Assembly (NCBI RefSeq): GCF_000003815.2
Contig: NC_049983.1
Location: 22,016,230-22,037,330, forward strand
Reading direction: 5' to 3'
Origin: Branchiostoma floridae
Taxonomy: Eukaryota > Chordata > Leptocardii > Amphioxiformes > Branchiostomatidae
DNA: 21,101 nt
A program made the translations under genes and the position numbers. Positions 1-8,905 of the stretch are shown here, in pieces. The notes beneath the pieces were generated by a model that was not told the DNA's origin, made no database searches, and saw nothing but the letters and a program-made list of their open reading frames with translations. The stretch's first letter is position 1. The number at the start of each line of letters is the position of its first letter.

Positions 1-198
1 CTCCAGTCTCCTTTGTCCTATCTGCAAGGATACAAAAGAAGAGACTAGGGAGTTATATAACATGGTTAGATACCAGGCCATGACTTGTACACACTGCACA
101 GAATTGCTTGCAAGTTTTAAGGACAGATAACTGTAAAAGTGAAAGCTGGAAACTGTTTTTCTTTGGCCCTCTGACCTCATACCTCCATGAAATATTCT

Positions 199-500
199 TA
201 TAATGCAAATGACTTGCACATCTGCATAATTTATGCTTGGTTATGTACACCTTTAACTAACTTACACATGTTACACAGGTAACAATGTTGACAATCCAAT
301 CATTTAACTGTACTTAGAATAGTTATGACAATTTCACATTAATTATGCAAATTATGGAGCTATTTGCATAATTTGTATCTGCTAATCTTCCACCTGCCAC
401 AAACTGCACGTTACATGTATTTGAGTCCTATAATGGAAAACACTAAATATAGATTTTCTTCATTAATTATGCAGATTAAGTTCAAATTTGCATAATTTGC
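199..500. repeat. Three palindromic octamer-like motifs (dispersed repeat)
   Basis: Three short imperfect inverted repeats share one design: an ATTATGCAAAT-like arm, a spacer of 8-12 bases, then an ATTTGCATAAT-like arm. They lie at about 199-231, 342-372 and 465-497. The middle copy has perfect 11-bp arms; the other two have single-base differences. Copies 2 and 3 also share the flanking CATTAATTATGCA, so they look like diverged copies of one unit about 125 bp apart. ATGCAAAT is the consensus octamer bound by POU-domain factors, but AT-rich palindromes are also common inside MITEs and SINEs, and I favour the repeat reading. Confidence 0.5.
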
Positions 501-900
501 ACTTCAATATATACATCTCTGCCAAGGATGCCTGCATTCTATATATCATGGAAATCTGTCATTCCTATGTTCCGTTATGCTTCTTGGAAGATTTTGACCA
601 GAATGCTCCTGCACTTCCAGAGCAAAGCTGCTAGCGGACCAAAACATACATCACTTCTTCCCTACATCACAAGCTATCTGCCACCAAAAAATCAAGATCA
701 TAGCATGTCCAGGTCAAAAGATACGAAAAATCAAAGTTCTACTGCAGTACCGAGGTTGCACACCAGGGGGCCCACCTTGACCTTCGTCTTCCCATCCCCT
801 ACCTATATATCAAATATCATCACAATCCATCTGGAGGTTCTCGAGCTATGGTGACAACAAATATCCGGACACACGGATAGACAAAAAAAAAAACTATACC
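501..900 (+). repeat. Probable dispersed-repeat segment with A-rich tail
   Basis: No convincing gene is present. An open frame over 528-854 has no recognisable domain, and its composition looks like repeat DNA. The stretch from about 745 to 892 contains the phrase TGGAGGTTCTCGAG followed by ATCCGGACACACGGATAGAC and a run of 11 A. In my recollection this type of ending is scattered widely in marine invertebrate genomes as the tail of short interspersed or non-autonomous elements. The left boundary is unclear and may join the palindromic motifs just upstream. I recognise the style but cannot name the family. Confidence 0.4.
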
Positions 901-2216
901 TCCATTTTTCATGGTCACGTGGTAATAAGAACACATATTCTCTGAGACCTTGCAGGAGTGACTTGTTACAGTATACTGTAATTACTTCCTGGAAAGGAAG
1001 GTGACATGCTGACGTGACAAGGGGTTTTGAAATTGTCTGAGTTTGTGCTCCTTGCAGCTTGACATGTATCTCACGATCGGTTCGGTAGATAACTATGACA
1101 CACTACTTTGGCAAATGGTACCTATGTGACAAACTGATAATGCACATTGTTTTGCTTACTCTGTAACTTTCAAAGAACACTCCTATATTCAGAAAATTGT
1201 GGAACATTCATAGAGAGATGCAGTCTGCTTGTCTTGATCCCCACTTACAGCCTTTTCTCGAAGCAGGTGTTGTTTTACTGTCCTTTGGTGGCTTATTAAA
1301 GGAAACAGCTCTCAAAGATCCAAGCAGATGTTGGGTTAGCTCTAGTACACTGTACTCATGGTTAGTGCCTTTTGTTATGATGAACAAGAACATAAAACGG
1401 AAACAGCAATTAGATACATATATTTGTCTGGGTATGGGACTGAGTCTTTGCACTGTCAAGTTTATTTTTAAGTTTAGTCTGACATTTGCCATGTATCAAA
1501 CATCTAAAACAAACCGTAAACACCATAATTTACTTCACGGAGAAATGTGTCCTACAGACTCTCCTTGATTTGTTTGATTTTAGCAACTTAAGAGGACCGC
1601 AATTATTTTATCATTGTGCTGACACCAACTAGAACAGTGTTCTAATTGAACTATGATTTATTTTGAGCTACTCCCTTGGGTGGGATGGTGATCTGACCTG
1701 CAGGAGGGATGGGACCAGGGTGATGCACAATACACAGTGTCAACAAACAAAACTTGTACCAACAGCTATCCAACATCAAAGTCTGGTATTTGAATTTTAG
1801 ACTGTACTGCTGCACTCGGTGCACATGAAGACTGGATACAATTCATTTGATGAAAGCCTGTAAGCCTGTGTGATACAAGTTGGATACGGACATGTACATC
1901 CATGCACATGCATGGGTGGGTACAGGTACTAGTAGTAGTAGTACAGAAAATCCAGGTCCAGGATGTTATTGAACAGATACAGTTTTGAATTACGGACAAG
2001 TAGATCTCTTGGCACCATAAGCTGAATTGCAAGGAGCTTGTAATTGGTGGGGCTGAATAGGAAGGGTCTGGAGCAGCTGCCATTCAGCAATACATTATGT
2101 AACACTGATAACCTAAATGTGTGAATTGCGCTGTATATTTTAACCACTGTGAACTATGTCTGGTGAGAACTATACCCAAGGTGTGGCTCTCTTCAAACAC
2201 TGGGCCTCCAATTAAG
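901..2216. other. Intergenic, no supported gene
   Basis: I see no coding region with splice sites or a recognisable protein here. The open frames at 1197-1568 (plus) and 1766-2083 (minus) lack motifs, run through low-complexity AT-rich sequence and overlap other frames. A short GTA microsatellite (about four units) lies near 1930-1942. The remainder appears to be ordinary intergenic or intronic DNA. Confidence 0.5.
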
Positions 2217-2386
2217 TTTTTTTTTTTTTTAACATCCTATCCTATGTTACATGAAAGTGAAGTGAGGAAAGTTATGTGAATCAGTGTTGTGCCGAAGGCA
2301 CAATATGAATGGCATGTCAGGGGATTCAAACCCAGAACCCCTGCGCTCTGGACCAAACACCCTAACTGTTTGGCCAGTAGGACACC
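2217..2386 (-). mobile_element. tRNA-derived SINE, minus strand
   Basis: Read on the minus strand, this has the layout of a tRNA-derived short interspersed element. A box-A-like TGGCCAAACAGTTAGG lies at 2376-2361. A box-B-like GGGTTTGAATCCC follows at 2333-2321. Next come a perfect 7-bp hairpin (TTGTGCC, 3-base loop, GGCACAA; 2303-2287), a body containing ACTTTCCTCACTTCAC, and a 14-A tail (T run 2217-2230 on the plus strand). The two boxes form an internal RNA polymerase III promoter in this class. The box-B centre carries T instead of the usual C, and the head does not fold into a clean tRNA, so this is a SINE and not a functional tRNA gene. The 5' boundary is approximate. Confidence 0.7.
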
Positions 2387-3129
2387 ACAGTCTAGATGAC
2401 ACCACGATTCATGTCCAGAGGATCAAGTTCAAGTCCAGGCCTGCTTATAGTAGTACAGACTAGTATAATAATGGAGAGTGAGACAAACATTTACATGTCA
2501 TTGTGTATTGGTCTCTTTGAGTGTTACAGAATACGTTCAGATTGTAATTGTAGTTTGGAATAACAAATTTATTTTCATTATCAACTACAATGCAGAAAGG
2601 AAATGTATATTCAACATTTATCAACCTTTTTCTGTTTTGGCATGACTGCTGACTGTTCAACATGCATAATCAAAATTACATGTTTTGCTGAGAAGACGGA
2701 ACCATTTTCTAATTGGTTAACTGTTGTCACCTGATTTCTTTCCATTCCTTCATTTTTTACTGATCGGTGCACCCAGAAATACCAGTTATGTATACCCATT
2801 CAATGTACAACCACCTCAGTCAAATCATGCATAATAGCTGTTTTCATCATCAGCTTAGCTTTGTTTATGGTAAGGTAATATTGTACAATTCTGATCCAAT
2901 TTTTGAGCAGGCTGTGACAGAAATTTTGAACCAACCACTGACAAGGAGCTAAAACAGAATTTTTCTGCATTTTGCACAATGCATGCACCTTGCCCTAAAC
3001 ACACAGCCCCACATCACAGCAGCAAGTTTGGATTATGATGCCCATTTCCTGGGGAAAGATTTACCAAAAATGAAACTGAAGCAATAATGAATGGTCTGAG
3101 AAAATTTAAACAGCCAATCATGATGAGGT
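2387..3129. other. Intergenic, no supported gene
   Basis: AT-rich sequence without a convincing reading frame, splice structure or RNA gene. Short open frames at 2460-2663, 2611-2799 and 2767-2952 have no recognisable domains and mostly overlap one another on opposite strands. Confidence 0.5.
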
Positions 3130-3520
3130 AGAACTGTCAGTGTAAAAAATGGTAGATAGTCATAGTCTTACCCAGGGAAACCAAACTCAAAGAAGCGGCA
3201 CGAAGAAGAGTTACCGATCCCTGCCTGCTTCACGCACGCCCGCAACTATACACCCGCACACCTAGGCACTACCAACCAGCTGGCCCCACTTCATGCCAGC
3301 CCGGGACCTGACTATCGCTTACTTCTCTGAAAGGCAAGTGATAGTTGAGGCCAGCTGGATTGTCGAGCAGGTGGGTGTTGGGCGGTGGGTGTTCTGGGGG
3401 CGTGTGTGGCAAAGATTGGTAAACCAGTTGCGCGCGGCTCTGGGGTCAGGTTTTCCCAGGGTATCATACTCTGGAATTATGACTGGAAGCAGTTTTATAG
3501 ACAGTGGATACTTCATGTGA
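3130..3520. mobile_element. Long imperfect foldback element
   Basis: The two halves are diverged reverse complements. ACTATCGCTTAC (3311-3322) faces GTGATAGTT (3338-3346) near the centre. CCAGCTGGCC (3276-3285) pairs with GGCCAGCTGG (3349-3358). The stretch around TTACCCAGGGAAACC (3168-3182) matches the complement of GGTTTTCCCAGGGTA (3449-3463). Similarity weakens but continues outward to about 3130 and 3520. About 23 bases unique to the left half sit between the inner and middle matches. The GC-rich middle stands out from AT-rich surroundings. This looks like an old foldback or MITE-type element; I could not define target duplications. Confidence 0.5.
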
Positions 3521-4381
3521 ACCCTTGCTTGGATTGTTGTGAGTGGGGTCCCTGTACTTAAGCTTAAGCTAATATTTCAGTTCGCCCGCCCTGAACAGCT
3601 GAGCCCTTCTTGTCCAGAACCCCCTGTAAATGCAGTACTCTCCAGGTTTGGGGGAGGGGGGTATCATTGCAACTGAGAATCTATTCTGGCATTCTGAACT
3701 TACACCTAAGGTCCATGCCTTAACAACTCTTCACATAATCACATAAAGAAGCATGCAAATGTTGTATATGGTACTTTACATTATATTGGTAATTGGCCCC
3801 AGCTTTTTAATAGACCAAAGCTTGCATTTTATTTTGTCCATGCTGACATGGTTCCTTACCGGTTAGCCATGATAACGTTAGTCGACGCTATATATTTAAA
3901 TTGAGGGCTACTTACCGGTATACTTGATCCTCGGACAAGAGACTTATGTAAAATATCATCCGTCTTACCCGGTCAGGGAAGTCCGTTAGAGCCGATACTT
4001 AGCAAGAAGGTTATATATATTTACCTCCTTGGCGCCAGTAAAATGGATATGATTTAGTTTACTGCTTCCCAACCACAGGTTCACGCAAATCTTGTTATCG
4101 AAGAAAAAAAACGGAGCCTGGATTATAAGACCTACCTGTTGAACGTGTTACGTGGAATGAATATGCTTGGAAAGGAGTTTCCAGGCTCATATCGCCGACC
4201 GCCACACACCTTCTGTCCGATCTGTGGGCGCCGCCATGTTGGGTCAGCATCACGGGTTGTTGACCCCGACTCCTGATTATCCCATCGCGAACTCTTCGCT
4301 AATCATACGGCCTCAGTCCATAAGAAGGCACTGATCAACCGAACGTATTCGCAAATCATGCCCCATGATTAACAAACCTTC
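3521..4381. other. Intergenic, possible promoter-like patch
   Basis: No coding exon is recognisable. A GC-rich patch at 4190-4270 contains GCCGCCATGTT (4230-4240), whose complement AACATGGCGGC fits the YY1 consensus often found just downstream of animal transcription starts. It is followed by a short inverted pair (GGGTCA ... TGACCC). Two copies of CTTACCGGT lie near 3856-3920; on the minus strand one reads ACCGGTAAGT, a good splice-donor match. These hints could mark an unannotated transcript, but nothing downstream confirms it. Confidence 0.3.
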
Positions 4382-4672
4382 ATGATAATAATAACAGAAT
4401 CGGGTGTGATTGAGCATGTAAGGTCAAGACAGTTGGACTACCTGGGTCACGTACTGCGAATGCCTGAGGACGAGCCCGCCTGTCTCTATTCGCTGTACTT
4501 ACCATCACATGGCAAACGCAGGCGAGGTCGCCAACCCATGTCCTACCTGCAGTACATACAGCAGCTGCTGGGGGACGAAAGCGGCCTACTTACACCGGGG
4601 CAGATCAAAACCCTGGCTGCCGACAAGAAACAATGGAGACTTGCAGTCGCCCGCCTTGCGGCCGACCGATAG
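4382..4672 (+). pseudogene. LINE reverse transcriptase C-terminal fragment
   Basis: This open frame of 96 codons contains RQLDYLGHVLRMP followed by a basic GKRRRGRQP stretch. That is the characteristic tail found after the reverse-transcriptase domain in many non-LTR retrotransposon ORF2 proteins (the pattern R-x-L-x-W/Y-L-G-H-V-x-R-M, then K-R-R-R-G-R-P). No polymerase motif (YxDD) or endonuclease domain lies upstream, so this is a 5'-truncated copy, as is usual for LINE insertions. The frame closes at TAG (4670-4672) and is followed by AT-rich sequence that may be its short 3' end. It points towards the end of the minus-strand transporter gene, whose stop codon is only 60 bases away, so the LINE may supply part of that gene's 3' UTR in antisense. 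The LINE clade cannot be fixed from this tail alone. Confidence 0.6.
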
Positions 4673-4731
4673 ATAGACTATTATTAGTGATATGTCAGTA
4701 TTATTGTACACCAAACCCTCATGAGACGGAT

Positions 4732-5826
4732 TTAATCAGTGTCAGTTTCCTGAGGAGAAAAATCCAGCCTTTTCAGAAGATCCGTGCGTTTCTGGTCCTC
4801 ATGATGTGTCCACCAAGTATAGATGCCGACTACGATTGTCCCGACTAACACTAGAGACAAACCTACCCACTTCAGCTCAGTCGGTACCTTGGACAGGATA
4901 AGATAGTCCAGCAGGACGGTGACCGGTATCACGAGTGTGCGCAGTGCAACAGCAATGGCTGCCTTCTCAACTTTGAGTACTGCCAGGAAAAACAACATGG
5001 CTATAGCCTGGGACAAGCCCAATCCGGCTACGTACCCAGCAGTCTCTGTCGACATTACCCAGACGGGAGTCTCGAATGAGTAGGTGAGTATGAGCTGAGC
5101 TACAGTTCCTAGCGATGTTATATATACCAGAATNNNNNNNNNNNNNNNNNNNNNNNNNNNNNNNNNNNNNNNNNNNNNNNNNNNNNNNNNNNNNNNNNNN
5201 NNNNNNNNNNNNNNNNNNNNNNNNNNNNNNNNNGCGTGCTAGCACCATGTCTGGTCCCTTGGCGAAGGCAGCAGTCAGCGGCAGGACAATAGACGCGACC
5301 ATGGCGTGTGTGGAGTCTTTTGCCGCGTTTGCCATCCCGATGCTGACCAGAGCTTACCTCCAATAATGCTGATTAAAATCCCACAACAAGGTATGATGCC
5401 GATTTTTTCCTTCAAGAATATAAACCCAAAACAGCCCGTAAACAGCGGCATGGCCCCTTGGATGATGCCAAACGCGATGCCTGGTGCAGCATAGGTGAAG
5501 GACAAATATACCAGGGCGGTAGCAACATTGTTGATGACAGCTGCAAGAAGCAAAAGAAAATTCTGCCGTCTGTTTTCTCCTGTCAGTTTTGGACGGAATA
5601 TCAGATAGCAAACTAGAATTACCAGAAGTTGGGCCAGTCTTAGGAAAAATAGGAGTTGGAAACCCGGGATTTCACCCTTGCTACTTAAAGCCGTGAATTC
5701 TGCAGAAAAGGCGAAGAGAATCGTTGCTCCCAAAGAAAGCAGGGGTCCTCTTGCCGCCTTCAGTGATGCCTTTTTGTCGTGACTGGCATCTTCGTTGAGA
5801 TCATCCTTCCTCGCAGACAAGGCCAT
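4732..5826 (-). CDS. SLC35G-like EamA/DMT-family transporter, gapped
   Basis: A multi-pass membrane protein of the drug/metabolite transporter superfamily, probably related to SLC35G members; its substrate is unknown. Translation starts best at the ATG at 5826 (MALSARKDD), not at the upstream TTG. A polar N-terminal tail is followed by the first half, with hydrophobic segments at LLSLGATILFAFSAEF, FFLRLAQLLVILVCYLIF, FLLLLAAVINNVATALVYL, GIAFGIIQGAMPLFTGCFGF and IIPCCGILISIIG. The second half resumes in another frame with STHAMVASIVLPLTAAFAKG. It is then lost in the 100-N gap (5134-5233) and continues from 5133 to TAA at 4732 with ILVYITSLGTVAQLIL, GYVAGLGLSQAIAMLFFLAV, ALRTLVIPVTVLLDYLIL and WVGLSLVLVGTIVVGIYTWW. 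The charged tail ends in ETDTD. The ten-helix, two-repeat pattern and the E-K-A ... R-T-L segment near the last helices fit the EamA fold. The frame changes between 5357 and 5335. A TTTTAG at about 5844-5839 on the minus strand could be an acceptor for an upstream 5' UTR exon. Confidence 0.72.
5134..5233. other. Assembly gap of 100 N
   Basis: Exactly 100 N, the conventional placeholder for a gap of unknown length. It removes part of the second EamA repeat (around transmembrane segments 6-7) of the minus-strand transporter. The frames on its two sides differ if the gap is taken literally, which has no meaning for a placeholder. The gap could also hide an intron. Confidence 0.95.
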
Positions 5827-6065
5827 TATTCCAGGACGACTAAAATGCAAATGCGATCCTCTGAACTACTTCTGTGAAAGATTAAAACGGAAGCCATTAG
5901 AAGTGGAGATAGATAAACACAGCAAAGATAACATGATAAGTGCTTTGACTGTAGTAATATTACTTTTAAGGGCGCAAAGAAGCAGGCAGTAAGCTACATA
6001 GTCTGTGTAACGCGAACTCCGCTATCCGGAGCTAGTAGCCTCTTCCAGGCGCGGCAATGCAGTGC

Positions 6066-6117
6066 GATTAAACCAAGGACGTTACATCAGCTGATGTAAC
6101 GTCCTTGATTAAACCAA
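6066..6117. repeat. 34-bp perfect palindrome between 11-bp direct repeats
   Basis: Bases 6074-6107 form a perfect palindrome centred on CAGCTG (6088-6093), with arms CAAGGACGTTACATCAG. It overlaps and is flanked by direct repeats GATTAAACCAA at 6066-6076 and 6107-6117. It lies about 250 bases upstream of the transporter start codon. CAGCTG is an E-box core. Either a promoter-associated dyad or the scar of a small insertion is possible. The left half recurs as ACCAAGGACGTTA at 6976-6988. Confidence 0.7.
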
Positions 6118-8279
6118 AGAAAACTAGACTGAGTGCAATGCTGTAGAGCTGCTCCATATGTGCCAACAGTTGACGTTGGATTCGGTGATGAACTGTACGT
6201 CCGGAAAAGGACTGGGTAAGAATGTTTTGCCGTCTGACAATGTTACCCTCTTTGGTCCCAACAAGCACATTTTTGTCCCTATATGGAGGGAATGGTCCCA
6301 GGGGACAGCGCTGCGGCCCAACAAGTAACAATTATGTCGTGAGTTCGTGCACAGACAATGGTATTTGTCAGAAAACAAGTAACCACGCTAAAACTATTTC
6401 TTTCTAAGTCACTCAGGTATATGCCTTTCTCGCTAGTCGTCGTAAATGTTTCTAATGTGTCATTGACTAACCCTATACGCTTTTTCCGCCAGTTTGCGAA
6501 CTACCAGTCCTCGCCGTATTTCTCACCTAAATGTGGCATATTACTAGTATGTCCATAACAAAGCACACCGAATGAATGAGTATCAAACTCTGCAGCAGCG
6601 GCATAGGAGAAGTCTGGTTTTACTGATCCGATGACTCAATCACATCTGGAAGGTTAAATTGGCGAATAGGGAACACCAGTAGGATAAGGGTTAAGCCGCC
6701 CTGGACTACATGTTAACGTTATAATTCAACTTATATCCAAAAGGTCAACATTTCAATCTGGCCAAAGAACAAAGCGTCATACCTTACAGAACGGATACGT
6801 GAGCTGACCGATACCCTGAAGACTGAACCTAATACCCGATCCCAATTCGTGATTAAAGCGTTCGCACTTATTACAGCTGCAAGCCTGAGAATTGTGCTGT
6901 ATGTCGTCGCACGGCTGTTTACCGATCACAAACCTCGGACTCACTATTAAAGCAAAACTCGCCAGACCAGTTCTCACCAAGGACGTTAATTGTTCTGACA
7001 GACTACATACTGTAACAGTTTTTTTTTGTTAACTTTAGGTTACAACAATTAAAATGCAGTGTTAGGAAATAACGAACGTAGAGTGCGATTTTTGCTTGTG
7101 CATGCTTATATCAAGGATCTTATTAAATCAATTGCAATATCTGTTTAAAACATACACTTGGTATCCACAGCTGTACTCATTGTACATAGATGTCAGGGCG
7201 TGTCGCAAGCCTTTTGAGTTTTACATAGCAGTGCGTATATAACAATATCTTTAATTAAACGGGATGATATTCTCCCACTCACACAAAACCGTTTAATCAT
7301 GTGAGAAGACTGTAACTTAAAGTAGATATGCTTATCAAAACCTGTGCTTATATATGTTTGTCCGTATTAATATCAGCGCCATTTCAACATCGCGCCGCCA
7401 GCTAGACAGCGGCGGCGGTACAGAAAGCTCCTTGCTTATTGATTACACAGACTATCAACAACTATACTTACTACGGCAACAGGGAATGGGTTATTAATTC
7501 TAACTCCCTATATGGTCCTGTATGGTCTAACATATGCCAATGTGTCAAAGGCCATTTCTGTTCACTGCTTTCAGGGACATTGGACCGAGACGACATTGAA
7601 AGTTTGCTGAAGGCATGGGGTCGATGAACTCTTAGGTTTCATGTTGGGGTGAGCTCAGGTCAATGTCTACTATTCCCGATCCCGCGTGGCCAAATGTCAG
7701 TACCCTAAATACAACAGTTAATTCATTATTAATTATTTGCACCTTAGTAAATTTTGAGTAATGAGACTGAATTACGTGCTCGGTCGAGGCACCATCCCTG
7801 ACACTTTAATTCGGCAGCAAAATTAAATTCGGCAGCAAATTCTTCTTAAGAACAAAGCCGCACACTTGATTAGCCTGACTAAAATCGCGCCCCTAGCGGC
7901 CGGCCCTACAATTGCCTCCGCCCTGTTACTCCAGCCAGCGAGAGCTTGTGTTTACACATGCTACACACTTGAACTGCGTCTTCGTTACCACTGGGTTGCA
8001 TCAGGGTGCTGTGCACACACAATAAACAACACCTGGTACACTGCTAGGCGACCCTTTATAGATACACGTATTTGCATTTACCCTGGCCTCTCTCTGTAAG
8101 TGTAACGTTACATACCATGATTGTAGTATTGACGTTACCTTAGATCAGTTATATTTATAATATATGTATTAGTTTTCTTATGTTCAAGAATATTGTTAAG
8201 TTACTGTTGTATTGTCCTGTCCAATAATGATTAATGAAACAAATGAATATTCAAATTCAAATATAATATGACAAAAATG
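6118..8279. other. Intergenic between transporter and UQCC2, no supported gene
   Basis: No gene is recognised. Points seen: a GC-rich hairpin around 7391-7417 (GCGCCGCC ... GGCGGCGG); a direct repeat of AATTCGGCAGCAAA at 7808-7821 and 7826-7839; a CpG-richer patch at 7880-8100 that ends in CTCTGTAAGTG (about 8090-8100), a possible splice donor; and a pyrimidine-rich TTCACTGCTTTCAG (7560-7573) followed by an open frame to TGA at 7627 encoding GTLDRDDIESLLKAWGR. The last could be a terminal exon, but I cannot connect it to anything. Confidence 0.4.
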
Positions 8280-8570
8280 ATAATAATAACTTTATTGCAC
8301 AACAATTGTACGAGGTACAAAGATTGGCATCTACTTATCTAACTAATACAGGAGTTGTAGTATGGGACAAGTTTCTTACAATAATTGGAGGCTTTTGCTA
8401 TCATTTGAGGAATTTCTAATGTCTAAACCTTCTTTGATATATTTTTCTATATCTGCCATGCAGGGATTGTAAATAATGAAATACATCAAGACAGAGACAG
8501 AGTCCATGTTCTCCCAGCACATGACATGATTGATGGCATTCCCACTACATGTACCAACAACAACCGTCAC
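8280..8570 (-). pseudogene. LINE ORF2 C-terminus and 3' UTR fragment
   Basis: On the minus strand an open frame ends with LMYFIIYNPCMADIEKYIKEGLDIRNSS and a TAA at about 8376. The spacing of hydrophobic and aromatic residues recalls the extreme C-terminus of CR1/L2-type ORF2 proteins, where a short hydrophobic helix precedes a final I-x-x-A/G-x-x-x-R segment. About 80 bases later come TGTACCTCGTACAATTGTTG, GCAATAAAG and a TTATTATTA end, the kind of 3' UTR seen on many invertebrate LINEs. The copy is 5'-truncated and has no catalytic domain. It ends about 340 bases before the UQCC2 start codon, in the opposite orientation. Confidence 0.5.
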
Positions 8571-8905
8571 CAGACGTCACGGTGAATAGCGACTCCGGTC
8601 ATTGAACCCACATCTCAGCTTTCTAGGTCATTCACCTCAATATAGAACAAGATGGAATGCAACAAACTGGCAGGAGGGGAGGCAAGAATATAACGTCAAA
8701 TTTACACGCCAATAACCGATGAAAATATTTTCGTATATTTTGATAAGTAATTTAATTTAATCATTTTATGCTTATATTTTTCATTTATCGCATACACGCG
8801 CAGTTTTGTCGCGTTTTGACTCCCGTGTGTTTTGAACACCCCTATCAGGCTTACATAGTGGTATGGTCTACTAGGTCAGTCACGTTGCAGGCAACGCTGG
8901 TTCAA

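Noticed and set aside
528-854. 108-codon plus-strand open frame
   Set aside because: It lies in what looks like dispersed-repeat DNA, with no protein motif and no splice context.
1197-1568. 123-codon plus-strand open frame
   Set aside because: AT-rich, no domain, overlapped by a minus-strand frame of similar quality; consistent with chance.
7439-7627. Possible last exon after TTCACTGCTTTCAG, encoding GTLDRDDIESLLKAWGR
   Set aside because: The acceptor is good and the peptide plausible, but no upstream exon or protein family could be linked, so it is mentioned only in the intergenic description.
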